This document shows positions 6,190 to 14,454 of a stretch of DNA of 52,344 nt, piece by piece. Both the position numbers and the translations under genes were made by a program. Within the stretch, counting starts at the first letter, position 1, and each line of letters opens with the position of its first letter. The DNA comes from an uncultured Acetatifactor sp. (GTDB lineage Bacteria; Bacillota; Clostridia; Lachnospirales; Lachnospiraceae), in contig CAJUFB010000023.1 of the NCBI GenBank assembly GCA_910585805.1, forward strand, positions 1 through 52,344. The letters run 5' to 3'. The notes beneath the pieces were generated by a model. The model ran no database searches and was not told where the DNA came from. It saw nothing but the letters and a program-made list of their open reading frames with translations.

Positions 6190-7368
6190 TTATCCTCCAA
6201 GCTTTATCACCAACTCCCGAATCCGGGATATCAATTCCACCACAGTCTGATTTACAAAATCTTCGGGCATGATTATTTCATTCCCTCCCGGCACTATGGT
6301 AACTGAGAGGTTTTTCACCACAGAAAGCTGTCCACCGGATACCGGGAAGCCCATCTGGGAAAATATTTGTTCCACTCTCCCGTCCATCCCTGTCATTTCC
6401 TTTATGGAATCCAATATTTTCCTGGAATGTACTCCTTGCATGGAATCCTTCTCTTCCACGGATTGCGTTTCTTTCGTGGAACGACCGCCTTCTATGGAAT
6501 ATGATGCTTCCATGGAATGTACCTCTTCCATGGATTGCACCTCCTCCATGGATTGCACCTCTTCCATGGAATGTACCTCTTCCATGGGCTGCACCTCCTC
6601 CATGGTCTGTACCTCTTCCATGGACTGCACATCCTCCATGGACTGCACATCCTCCATGTGCAGCCTCAGTACCGGAGCGGCCGCCGTGTCTGTGCTGTCA
6701 CTCCCCGGCACCGTGACCTCCAGTTCCGCCTGCTCCGTCTCCAGCGTATAACGGCTTCCCTCCGCCGCTTTCTCCCTGTCCATAAACGCCAGCAGGATAA
6801 AATACCGGCCTGCGGAAATATTGTCACCTATTGACGGCAGGCTGAAATTACGGACTTCTGTTAAATCCAGCCCAAACATCGCCTCCACCTGTTCCAGCGT
6901 TATATACAGCATTTCATTCTGCTCCGGCATTACCAGACCCAATAATCGAAACTTCTCTGCCAGGTGATTCCGCACGGCATTGTAAATATAAGTTTCATTT
7001 ACGACATTCGTGTCACTTCCCAGGTAAAGTTCAATCAGCGGGCTTTCCGTGGAGTGTACTTCCTCCATCCCCTCCGGATAAATCAGGACATGAATGGTAT
7101 CCTCCCACACGCTTCCCCTGACAGTAAGCCGGCACATGGCTTCCGGTTCAAAACCCGTCACTCCCGCCAGAACCTCAAGCACCCTGCCCTGTTTTCCCTG
7201 CATCTCTTCCTGATTCAACTCCACTTCCAGTTCAAAGGAATAATGCGCGAAATCCATATTTTCAGACAAATACGCAGCCGCCTTCCAAACCGGATAAAAG
7301 CGGATACCCAAATAAACCGCAGTTGCAAGCAGCAAAAGCAGCACGATACGCCGGACATATTTACCCAT
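6190..7368 (-). CDS. Membrane-anchored protein with hexapeptide tandem repeats, unknown function
   Basis: I do not recognise the family. The product begins with a basic patch and one hydrophobic helix (IVLLLLLATAVYLGI), so it is likely anchored with the bulk outside the membrane. A folded-looking part of about 200 residues is followed by about ten imperfect repeats of SMEEVQ/SMEEVH, then a C-terminal part with SVVKNLSVTIVPGG. ATG at 7368 is preferred over the one at 7398 because AGGAAGGG precedes it by about 11 bases. It lies close downstream of another hypothetical gene on the same strand, probably in one operon. The acidic, Met-rich repeats may form a stalk of variable length. Confidence 0.6.
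   Translation of the reverse strand: MGKYVRRIVLLLLLATAVYLGIRFYPVWKAAAYLSENMDFAHYSFELEVELNQEEMQGKQGRVLEVLAGVTGFEPEAMCRLTVRGSVWEDTIHVLIYPEGMEEVHSTESPLIELYLGSDTNVVNETYIYNAVRNHLAEKFRLLGLVMPEQNEMLYITLEQVEAMFGLDLTEVRNFSLPSIGDNISAGRYFILLAFMDREKAAEGSRYTLETEQAELEVTVPGSDSTDTAAAPVLRLHMEDVQSMEDVQSMEEVQTMEEVQPMEEVHSMEEVQSMEEVQSMEEVHSMEASYSIEGGRSTKETQSVEEKDSMQGVHSRKILDSIKEMTGMDGRVEQIFSQMGFPVSGGQLSVVKNLSVTIVPGGNEIIMPEDFVNQTVVELISRIRELVIKLGG
6508..6660 (-). repeat. 18-bp coding tandem repeat
   Basis: About eight close copies and some degenerate flanking copies of an 18-bp unit (variants of TCCATGGAATGCACCTCT on the plus strand) encode SMEEV(Q/H). Perfect in-frame units of this kind change in number by slippage without breaking the gene. 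Confidence 0.85.
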
Positions 7369-7418
7369 TCTTACAATTACCCTTCCTGCAGCGCACAAAT
7401 TATGCTGTGCATTGAAAA

Positions 7419-7769
7419 TTACTCTCTGATATACTTATACAGCTTCAGGTCTACAAACCCGCCTTCTATGCTGATTTCCGCCTTATCCACCATCATCCCC
7501 ACCAGGTGCAGCTGGCTGGTCTCTCCGAAATTTCCGGAACCCGCAAGTTCCCAGTAAATATCTTCTATGCCATTGTTCCGCTGTTCCTCAAGCGCTTTCA
7601 GTTCTTTCAGTTTATCGGCTTCCTCCGGATTATAATTGGCATGGAATGTAATGACGCCCTGTTTTCCGTCTTTTTTAATGCTGGAGGTGATATCATCCGC
7701 TCCTGCCGACAGGAAAAACATCGTCAGTTCCGCCACGATTTTTGCAGTTTTCCTTTGTTCATCAAACAT
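7419..7769 (-). CDS. Conserved-looking hypothetical protein, 116 aa
   Basis: Start ATG at 7769 is supported by GAGGAAG about 9 bases upstream; the frame is open further but that part overlaps a MITE copy. The protein is soluble, mixed alpha/beta in composition, opens with MFDEQRKTAKIVAELTMFFL and ends with a FVDLKLYKYIRE tail. There is no motif I can assign to a function. It precedes the repeat-bearing membrane protein by about 50 bp and may be co-transcribed with it. Confidence 0.6.
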   Translation of the reverse strand: MFDEQRKTAKIVAELTMFFLSAGADDITSSIKKDGKQGVITFHANYNPEEADKLKELKALEEQRNNGIEDIYWELAGSGNFGETSQLHLVGMMVDKAEISIEGGFVDLKLYKYIRE

Positions 7770-7819
7770 TTTTTCTTTCTTCCTCTTTCTATTTTTAGAC
7801 TCAGGACCACCAGAATATA

Positions 7820-7918
7820 TACTGTACACCAATGAAATCGGCAGCAGACTTCAGCGAAAGGCCGCCAGCCATATATACTCATCCCGGACAGATTTGCAAA
7901 TTCCGGCGGTCTTGAGTA
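7820..7918 (+). mobile_element. MITE copy D (diverged)
   Basis: The 99-bp element starts TACTGTACACC and ends GGCGGTCTTGAGTA, flanked by TA on each side. It aligns over its full length with copies A and B but has many substitutions and so is an older insertion. It lies about 50 bp upstream of the 116-aa gene start, inside its likely promoter or leader. Confidence 0.65.
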
Positions 7919-7940
7919 TACCGAATCGCCTGTGCCAAAA

Positions 7941-9272
7941 CTAAGGCTGACGGTCTTTCGTTATGCCTATACGTTGGCGGAATTTTCTGGCCCTGGGTAT
8001 ATATTCTGTCATAAAGCTTTCCAGCACAGGCACCATGATAATCGCCACCCAGCCAGTACTGAATCCGTTATTATACAGGTTCAGGCCTCCGTACATCTGC
8101 GAAGTGCATGTGGTAATGGCCACATGAAGCATCCCCGCGAAAATACCCGCTATCACCCCAAACCGGCCCGCAATCGGTGCCAGCCCCACGGCAAAGATTG
8201 CCGCCAGCTGTATCCCCGGCGTAGTAGCCTCGAACTGGTTTATAAATGTGGACAGGTATACGCCGCACAGAAGCGGCAGATAGTTTTTCGCATGGGCGCC
8301 GAAAGCCGCAAAGCCGAACGCAGTCAGGATTGCTCCCACCACCGGCCCGGATAAATCCCCTCCGATCAGGTAAATGTAAGTTTCACAGATGGCACCCACC
8401 ATCGCCATATTCATCAGCGTGCTCCCCACACCCTCCATCAGAATAAAATCCGCTACGGCCCGTCCGGGATGCTTCCATATTTTCAGTATACCGTTTAGTT
8501 TTCCCCCGCTCAAATACAATCCATACAGAAATGTCAGCAAAAAGTAGCCATACAACCCCACTCCTGTCCACAACGGCCTTCCCGCCCTCCAGATCAGCAC
8601 GGACTCACATTCCAGGCCGAAAGACTTCAGGATACAGACCATCACAAAAGCAAGAATCCCCGCCGAAAATCCCACATTGAACAAAGTAAAACCCATGTGA
8701 GTGGACGCCGTATGAGCGGACAGCCCCGGCAGCACGAAACCGATCAGTATGCCCGCGCCCACTGCGACCAGCATGTTCACCTTCCAGTCAAAAGGCAGCA
8801 GAAAAATCAGTTCCGTCACAAGCGGAGCCAGGCTGGTGCCGAACATGGCCGTATACATATATCTGCCCAACCGATAACCATGTATTTTTGCATAGACAGA
8901 GGCTCCCAGCAGGATGGGCAGAATATTCACAGGGTTTTTGCCCCACAGGCCATAACCCACATTGATAAAAACGGCAGCCATGGTCAATCCGGTAAACCTG
9001 ACGCCTTCCCGGTGCAGCAGCCAGAGTCCCATGGCCATCACGAGCACCGCATTCATAAGGGCCGAACCATATCCTGCCAGTTCGAAGTAATCCGTAATCA
9101 GCGCATCCCTTGAAACGATAATCGTCCACAGACCTTCAATCACGTCTACGGCCCCCTGTCCGTCCTGCACCATGCCCACAAGCCCTGCCACAAACACCAT
9201 GACTATGGAAAAACCGCAAAATACCTTCAGTTCATTGCCTTCCAGCCTCTCCTTTACTGTCCTGCCCGCCAT
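7941..9272 (-). CDS. DUF1576 family integral membrane protein
   Basis: A 443-aa polytopic membrane protein with about twelve hydrophobic segments. It matches the DUF1576 family by features such as GLWGKNPVNILPILLG, SAHTASTHMGFTLFNVG and FGAHAKNYLPLLCGVYL, with two similar halves. The function of the family is not established; the repeated layout suggests transport. ATG at 9272 follows GGAGG with a 6-base gap. It stands alone between divergent or unrelated genes. Confidence 0.75.
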   Translation of the reverse strand: MAGRTVKERLEGNELKVFCGFSIVMVFVAGLVGMVQDGQGAVDVIEGLWTIIVSRDALITDYFELAGYGSALMNAVLVMAMGLWLLHREGVRFTGLTMAAVFINVGYGLWGKNPVNILPILLGASVYAKIHGYRLGRYMYTAMFGTSLAPLVTELIFLLPFDWKVNMLVAVGAGILIGFVLPGLSAHTASTHMGFTLFNVGFSAGILAFVMVCILKSFGLECESVLIWRAGRPLWTGVGLYGYFLLTFLYGLYLSGGKLNGILKIWKHPGRAVADFILMEGVGSTLMNMAMVGAICETYIYLIGGDLSGPVVGAILTAFGFAAFGAHAKNYLPLLCGVYLSTFINQFEATTPGIQLAAIFAVGLAPIAGRFGVIAGIFAGMLHVAITTCTSQMYGGLNLYNNGFSTGWVAIIMVPVLESFMTEYIPRARKFRQRIGITKDRQP

Positions 9273-9470
9273 CTATACCTCCGTCCCACTTTATCTGCTT
9301 CATGCCGATACCGTATTCTATGTATTCAAAATATACCTCATTCTGAAATTCTCTGCCGTAACGGCTCAGGCAGGCACCTCGCTGTCAGAAGGCGCCTGTT
9401 ACCTCAACCGCTGCTTATATAACCAGTTTAATGGATAGAAACAAGGAATGCAATAGCCAATACAAGAAAT

Positions 9471-10505
9471 TTAACCGGCCGTAATCGCCTCCCAGCGCTC
9501 ATTCCCTCTCAGCCATCCGTACGTATCTTCATCCCGAAAGCCTTTCCGCAGATTCTCCTCCAGCTGCCTGTAAAACTCCTCGCTGACTTCCTTAAATCCC
9601 ATATGCTCAAAAAGAGAAACTTTACCGTAGTTTCCAAGAGTCCTGCAGCTTTCCAGAAGCTTTTCCATAACGTCCGCCGCAGTATCCCCGTCCTGTTCCG
9701 CAGTTGCCAGTTCCAGTCTCCACATATTTTCATTGTACTCGCCCATCTCAAACAGCCTTGCAAGGCGCTCCTGCCTCTCCACAATGTCATGGGCTTTTTC
9801 CCGGTTTCCTTCTTCCATGGCCAATGAAAAAATACCGTGCAAGTCCATGTTAATCATCTGATATCCTGAAAATAAAAGTTCCTCATAAGCCCTGTATGCC
9901 TCCTGCTTCCGCCCCGTTCTGGCGTAAAGCTGCGCCTGCTTTCTCTTTTTCTCCGGATTCTGAGAAGAGAAGCAGGAAAGGTATTCCTCCGCCTTATCGT
10001 AGTCCTCTTTTCTCAGATAAAAGGCAAACAAAGAATCTGCCGCACGATACCGTATCCTCTCATCGCTGCTGCCCAGCGCACGCGTATAATAGCCGGTAAT
10101 CTCTTCCTCATGCGCTTCACTGTCCGGAATCTCCTTCATCAGTCTCCAGCCACATAATACTGCCGCCATATCCAGGTACAGCTTTTCACAGTTGGGATAT
10201 TGTTGCAGCTTTTCCCTGGCCCATTGAAATGCGTCCTCATAGGAATCCTGCTTCAGCCGCTCCTCCAGTTCCAGCGTATAACGGTTGATTTCCTCTTCCG
10301 TAAGCGCCTCCCGAAAACACAGCAGCGTGTCCGTCGTAATGTCCAGCAGCCTGGCGATAGGTGCGACTAACGTAATGTCCGGCAGCGAATTGCCGTTTTC
10401 CCATTTATTTACCGCCGGTGCCGTCACCCCCAGCATCTGTGCCATCTCTTCCTGTGTCAGATTTTTCTCTTTTCTGTATTTCCTGATTACTTCACCAATC
10501 TTCAT
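9471..10505 (-). CDS. XRE-family regulator with helical (TPR-like) C-terminal domain
   Basis: The first 60 residues are a helix-turn-helix of the Cro/CI type: MKIGEVIRKYRKEKNLTQEE, then MLGVTAPAVNKWENGNSLPD. The following 280 residues are all helical, with repeated pairs of charged helices like tetratricopeptide repeats, often a ligand- or peptide-sensing part. ATG at 10505 is chosen because AGGAGGG lies 10 bases before it and the HTH begins at residue 1; the longer open frame to 10712 passes through a 15-bp repeat encoding CCHDV and is unlikely to be translated. Target unknown. Confidence 0.85.
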   Translation of the reverse strand: MKIGEVIRKYRKEKNLTQEEMAQMLGVTAPAVNKWENGNSLPDITLVAPIARLLDITTDTLLCFREALTEEEINRYTLELEERLKQDSYEDAFQWAREKLQQYPNCEKLYLDMAAVLCGWRLMKEIPDSEAHEEEITGYYTRALGSSDERIRYRAADSLFAFYLRKEDYDKAEEYLSCFSSQNPEKKRKQAQLYARTGRKQEAYRAYEELLFSGYQMINMDLHGIFSLAMEEGNREKAHDIVERQERLARLFEMGEYNENMWRLELATAEQDGDTAADVMEKLLESCRTLGNYGKVSLFEHMGFKEVSEEFYRQLEENLRKGFRDEDTYGWLRGNERWEAITAG

Positions 10506-10558
10506 AGAATATAAGCCCTCCTGATTCACTTGCGCATCTCCTGACAGCGCCGCATCAT

Positions 10559-10630
10559 TGCAGCAAACATCATGGCAGCAAACATCATGGCAACAAACAT
10601 CATGGCAGCAAACATTATGACAGCAATTAT
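10559..10630 (-). repeat. 15-bp tandem repeat upstream of the XRE regulator
   Basis: About four and a half copies of CAGCAAACATCATGG (plus strand) lie 55-125 bp upstream of the regulator start. They could place several protein-binding sites at one helical face every 15 bp, or be a slippage-prone promoter spacer. Confidence 0.7.
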
Positions 10631-10982
10631 TCCGTACTGCCAAATGCAGGCATCCATGTCCCTGGGATGCTGTCAGAATATATACTGTTTTCCGGTTACG
10701 TCTGTCCCGCATCGGCCTTTGCTGCTTTCAGTATAACAGAACCGGGAATATTCTACAATTGAATCTCTGTTAAATATCAGAAAATAAATTTAACTGTCAC
10801 TCATATATCTGGCCGCCTTTTTCCTTAGCTATGAACCACTCTGGCAGCAAACTACAGGACATCCGCTCCCGGCCTCTTCTTTCTGAGGGGATGTCACATT
10901 AAGATTTTCCTAAAACCTTTCTCTCCAAAACTTTCCATATCCATATCCAGAATTTTCTTTAAAAAGGGATACTCTTTTCAAG

Positions 10983-11017
10983 ATAAATGCGTTAAGATAT
11001 AGTGGTATATATTTCAG
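10983..11017 (+). promoter_or_regulatory. Likely promoter of the response regulator gene
   Basis: The 340-base gap before the regulator is AT-rich. TTTTCA and TATAGT spaced by 17 bases lie about 40 bp ahead of the ATG at 11052. I see no other structure in this gap. Confidence 0.4.
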
Positions 11018-11051
11018 CACGATTTGCCGTTGAAAAAGAATCGAGGTAACC

Positions 11052-11735
11052 ATGCAGCCTAAAATACTGATTATTGAAGACGAAACAGACATCAACCAAC
11101 TGCTGGCAAAAATACTGGAAGCCGACGGCTGTCGGGCAGTCCAGGCCTTCTCCGGTACGGAAGGCCTCCTTCTGGCGGAAAAGGAGTCCCCGGACCTGAT
11201 TCTGCTGGACCTCATGCTGCCCGGTTTGTCAGGAGAAGCATTGCTCCAAAAACTCCGTACGGAGAAGAACTGCCGCGTCCCCGTGCTGGTTCTCTCCGCC
11301 AAAGCCGCCCTTTCCGATAAGGTAACGCTTCTCAAAGCCGGAGCGGATGATTACATCACCAAGCCTTTCGAACCGGAGGAAGTATCCGCCCGGGTTCAGG
11401 CTGCTCTCAGGCGCAGCGGCAGCGTTCCGGAACAGGCAGGGACTTTATCATATAAGGACATGGTGCTTTATCCGGAATCCCGTAAAGTCACGGTAAACGG
11501 CACGGAACTCTCCCTGACTTCCCATGAATATGCGCTCCTGCATCTCTTCCTCCAGGCCCCGGAAAAGGTATATTCCCGGGAGAGCCTCTATGAACTGGTG
11601 TGGCAGAACGGGTATTACGGAGAAAATAATACGGTCAATGTCCATGTCAGCAACCTGCGCCGGAAAATCAAGGAGGCAGGGGCCTCAGAGGAATATATCC
11701 GGACAGTCTATGGCATCGGGTTTCAGCTGAAGTGA
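11052..11735 (+). CDS. OmpR-family response regulator
   Basis: Receiver domain with acidic pair (IIEDE), phospho-acceptor Asp in LILLDLMLPG, Thr/Ser in VLSAK and Lys in ITKPF, then a winged-helix DNA-binding domain ending with TVNVHVSNLRRKIKEAG and YGIGFQLK. The 227-aa length is normal. The nearest same-strand kinase is at 14455, after an ABC transporter, so the set resembles detoxification modules in which the two-component system controls an ABC pump against peptide antibiotics. Direct repeats at 12400-12431 are candidate binding sites. GAGGTAAC precedes the ATG. Confidence 0.9.
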   Translation: MQPKILIIEDETDINQLLAKILEADGCRAVQAFSGTEGLLLAEKESPDLILLDLMLPGLSGEALLQKLRTEKNCRVPVLVLSAKAALSDKVTLLKAGADDYITKPFEPEEVSARVQAALRRSGSVPEQAGTLSYKDMVLYPESRKVTVNGTELSLTSHEYALLHLFLQAPEKVYSRESLYELVWQNGYYGENNTVNVHVSNLRRKIKEAGASEEYIRTVYGIGFQLK

Positions 11736-11895
11736 AGCCGCATCCGGCAGTTCTTTGTTAAGGAACAGCCGGAAACTGTGAACGGACCGGATGTAGCCAT
11801 GAATAATAATCCGGTCAAAGTTTTCCAAAGTACCATTGATTTTTCAGTCGAATTGTTTTAAAATACCCATATCAGGACAACTCTTTTCTAATTTA

Positions 11896-11993
11896 TACTG
11901 CGCACCGGTTAAATTTGCAGTACAACGCGACTGCAGACCGCCAGCCAGGTATTTTCCCGAAGGCATCGCTGTAAATCCTGGCGGTCTGCAATA
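11896..11993 (+). mobile_element. MITE copy A
   Basis: A 98-bp element begins TACTGCGCACC and ends GGTCTGCAATA, flanked by TA duplications (11894-11895 and 11994-11995). It carries an internal perfect stem GCAGACCGCCAG/CTGGCGGTCTGC and is over 90% identical to copy B. It has no ORF and would need a transposase supplied in trans; the TA target fits the IS630/Tc1-mariner group. It lies between the response regulator and the small toxin-like gene. Confidence 0.85.
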
Positions 11994-12138
11994 TAAGCTG
12001 GTGGGAACGTCTCCGGGGTTAGTAGTCACCGATTATTTTCAGTAGTTGTTATACTATATTATCAAAATAATATGCTTACCAGGGGAACCGTTGGGGTGTT
12101 ATGTCAGCCGCCGGACGAAAGGAAGGAGGCTGGTGCTT

Positions 12139-12225
12139 ATGGTTACATATTCTGATCTGATTCAGTTTGTAATTATGCTTTGCGCTGTGATAACTCTTGT
12201 TATTTACATTACACGCAAAAAATAG
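12139..12225 (+). CDS. Small transmembrane peptide, holin-like toxin type
   Basis: A 28-codon ORF starts with ATG at 12139, with AAGGAGG ending about 10 bases upstream. The peptide is a single hydrophobic helix (LIQFVIMLCAVITLVIYI) with a basic tail TRKK. That pattern is known from putative holin-like toxins of type I toxin-antitoxin systems in Firmicutes, where an antisense RNA controls translation. The stop codon lies inside the left arm of a terminator hairpin. No antisense promoter was confirmed. It could instead be a small regulator of the neighbouring ABC transporter or kinase. Confidence 0.65.
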   Translation: MVTYSDLIQFVIMLCAVITLVIYITRKK

Positions 12226-12254
12226 CGCCCTCGGTCTGGTAAACTAAGGCGCTA
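12223..12254 (+). terminator. Intrinsic terminator overlapping the small ORF stop
   Basis: TAGCGCC and GGCGCTA form a 7-bp perfect stem around an 18-base loop, followed by CTTTTG. The stem begins at the stop codon of the 28-aa peptide, so the transcript is very short. Confidence 0.6.
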
Positions 12255-12399
12255 CTTTTGTAGAATACATTTTACCGGCGGCCAGGTGTACACTGGTCAA
12301 CGGCTCTCCTGTTAAGCATATTATATCCCAAACGCAAATAACCGTCAAGCATTAAAAACGGCTCTGACAGCCCTTTAACAGCAGCGTGACAGGATAAAC

Positions 12400-12431
12400 T
12401 TTACGACTTCTTTAAAAGTTCTTTATGACTT
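12400..12431 (+). promoter_or_regulatory. Direct repeats TTTAyGACTT, candidate response-regulator site
   Basis: TTTACGACTT (12400-12409) and TTTATGACTT (12422-12431) are 22 bp apart, start to start, each followed by TTAAA-like sequence. Tandem repeats two helical turns apart just upstream of a -10 (TATACT, 12449-12454) are the usual layout for OmpR-type activators. They would drive the ABC transporter at 12663. Confidence 0.5.
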
Positions 12432-12662
12432 ATTAAACCTCCATCGCTTATACTATATTTGTCAGCGGGACACAGGCTTTTCCGTGTAGGCGATTCGCTT
12501 TTACGATTCTCCAAAAAAGGCTGACTGCGATCTCACATCATCCATTCCCCCGCAGCAGGCGCCGACGCGGGAGCAGCGGATGCATGACCAAAAAGTCCAA
12601 ATTCTCTGCCTGTGACCGGGTACCGGCGAGGCAGATGCGGAACGATAAACAGGAGGTTCCAA

Positions 12663-13610
12663 ATGAACGACCACATCACTAATCAGAACACAATTTACAC
12701 CATAGAGGCAAAACAGGTTTCCAAATCCTACGGCGATCTCCGGGCGCTGGACAAAGTCAGCCTGCACGTCCGAAAGGGAAGTATCTATGGGCTCATCGGT
12801 GACAACGGTGCCGGAAAGTCCACTTTTTTGAAGCTTCTGGCCGGGCATATCTTCCCCACATCAGGGGAAATCCGCCTTTTCGGCCAGTATGAAGAGAAAG
12901 AACTTCTGCGCTGCCGCCGACAGACCGGCATCATGATCGAACAGCCCGGATTTTTCCCAAATATGACCGTGGAAAACACGCTGGAATACTACCGCATCCA
13001 GAAAGGTATCCCCGGAAAGGAAAAGGTAGAGGAAATCCTGCAGCTGACAAAGCTGTCAGAAAAAAGAAAGAGCAGGTGCAAAAAACTTTCCATGGGACAG
13101 AAACAGCGCCTGGGACTTGCCATCGCCCTGATCGGCGAGCCTCAGCTTCTGATCCTGGATGAACCCATCAACGGCCTTGACCCCAGCGGCATCATCGAAT
13201 TCCGCAGGCTGCTCCTTCGCCTGAATGAAGAAAAACAGATAACCATACTTTTATCCAGCCATATTTTGACGGAATTGCAGCAAACCGCCACCCATTTCGG
13301 CTTTCTGAGCCGGGGAAAGCTGTTGGAAGAGCTCTCCGCAGAGGCTCTGGCTGATAAATGCGCGGACTGTCTGGACATTTCCGTATCAGACCCGGAAACC
13401 TACGCCGCCCTGCTGGTCCGCCGATATCCGAACACCTCCTTCCAGGTGCTGCCGGACCGGACGATCCAGATCCGCCATTGTCTGGAACCGGAAGTCTACA
13501 GCAGCCTCGCCGCAGAGAACGGTCTTACTCTCAGAGCGCTGACCCGGCATCAGACATCACTGGAGGATTACTATATAAACCTGAAAAACGGAGGAAATGA
13601 AACATGCTGA
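12663..13610 (+). CDS. ABC transporter ATP-binding protein (BcrA-like)
   Basis: Cytoplasmic ATPase of an ABC-2 exporter, 315 aa. Walker A GDNGAGKST, signature LSMGQKQRLG, Walker B LLILDEP, D-loop NGLDPSG and H-loop SSHIL are all present. The sequence is of the bacitracin/lantibiotic-resistance type (BcrA-like). ATG at 12663 is supported by AGGAGG ending 6 bases upstream; a frame-open start at 12612 is not. It overlaps the permease by 7 bases (ATGCTGA), which implies translational coupling. A role in removing a membrane-active peptide is inferred from the two-component partners. Confidence 0.9.
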   Translation: MNDHITNQNTIYTIEAKQVSKSYGDLRALDKVSLHVRKGSIYGLIGDNGAGKSTFLKLLAGHIFPTSGEIRLFGQYEEKELLRCRRQTGIMIEQPGFFPNMTVENTLEYYRIQKGIPGKEKVEEILQLTKLSEKRKSRCKKLSMGQKQRLGLAIALIGEPQLLILDEPINGLDPSGIIEFRRLLLRLNEEKQITILLSSHILTELQQTATHFGFLSRGKLLEELSAEALADKCADCLDISVSDPETYAALLVRRYPNTSFQVLPDRTIQIRHCLEPEVYSSLAAENGLTLRALTRHQTSLEDYYINLKNGGNETC

Positions 13611-14386
13611 ATTACATGAAAAGCGAACTCTACAGAGCAAGGCACAGCGCCGAGATCCGCGGGACAGCCATAGGGCTTCTGGGCCTTATTCTGTTCATGA
13701 ATCTGATCCTGTCCATTATGAGCGGACTGCCCCATTTTCACTACGGCATCACATCCTTTTCCTACTCCATGCTGGTTTCCATGCCCATGCTGTACTGCTA
13801 TGTGGCAGGAGATGTAGCAGTGATGCTGTACGAATCGGATAAACGTAACGGCACTCTGGGAAACAGCATCGCCTACGGCATCTCCAGAACCCGGATTTTC
13901 TTCGGGAAATGTATCGTCACCTTCCTGACTTCCCTGTTCCTGCTGCTTCTCGCGCTGCCTGTCTATATTCTGAGCGCCATGCTGCTGTTGGAGGAGGCAG
14001 GCCCCACCGTGGTATGGGATATGCTGGCAGAAGTTCCTGCGGTATCCCTGATCGCCACTGCGGCGCTGATCCTGGCAAATATACTGCTGGAACTCTTTGA
14101 CAACAGCTTTTTCAGCGTCCTGGCCTGGCTTGCCATTCTGGTCATTGTGCCCAAAATCCTGCTGCTTGCGGGAATGGGCATGAGCTCCGGATCGGAATTC
14201 CTCCTGGACGTCGCCATGTGGATGCCCGCCAACTTCCTTTCAGCCGGGATGCAGGTCAACATGTCCCAGTGCATTACCGTCTGGGACACTGCGGAAGGTA
14301 TGGCAAAATGCCTTCTGTCCGGCGCGGCAGGTATCCTTGCCTTCGGCGCTGCGGGTGTGTTATTATTGAGGAAGAGAGATCTCTAG
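13604..14386 (+). CDS. ABC-2 type permease (partner of 12663-13610)
   Basis: A 260-aa membrane protein with six predicted helices and a conserved amphipathic start (MLNYMKSELYRARHSAEIRG), as in lantibiotic-immunity and bacitracin-type ABC permeases. The YESDKRNGTLGNSIAYGISR segment after helix 2 matches the coupling region of the ABC-2 family. It overlaps the ATPase gene and is followed after 68 bp by a sensor kinase, so all three are probably one transcript. Confidence 0.85.
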   Translation: MLNYMKSELYRARHSAEIRGTAIGLLGLILFMNLILSIMSGLPHFHYGITSFSYSMLVSMPMLYCYVAGDVAVMLYESDKRNGTLGNSIAYGISRTRIFFGKCIVTFLTSLFLLLLALPVYILSAMLLLEEAGPTVVWDMLAEVPAVSLIATAALILANILLELFDNSFFSVLAWLAILVIVPKILLLAGMGMSSGSEFLLDVAMWMPANFLSAGMQVNMSQCITVWDTAEGMAKCLLSGAAGILAFGAAGVLLLRKRDL

Positions 14387-14454
14387 TATAATTGCCCCTT
14401 ACGGAAACGATTGCAGCCCGCCCATACGCAGACTCAAAACAGGAGAAATAACAT

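Noticed and set aside
6508..6660. CRISPR-like short repeats
   Set aside because: The units are directly adjacent with no spacers and encode an in-frame hexapeptide, so this is a coding minisatellite.
10676..10735. Further MITE copy near the XRE regulator (TATACTG...CAGTATA)
   Set aside because: The ends match for only a few bases and the inside shows no similarity to the MITE; chance or a promoter dyad is more likely.
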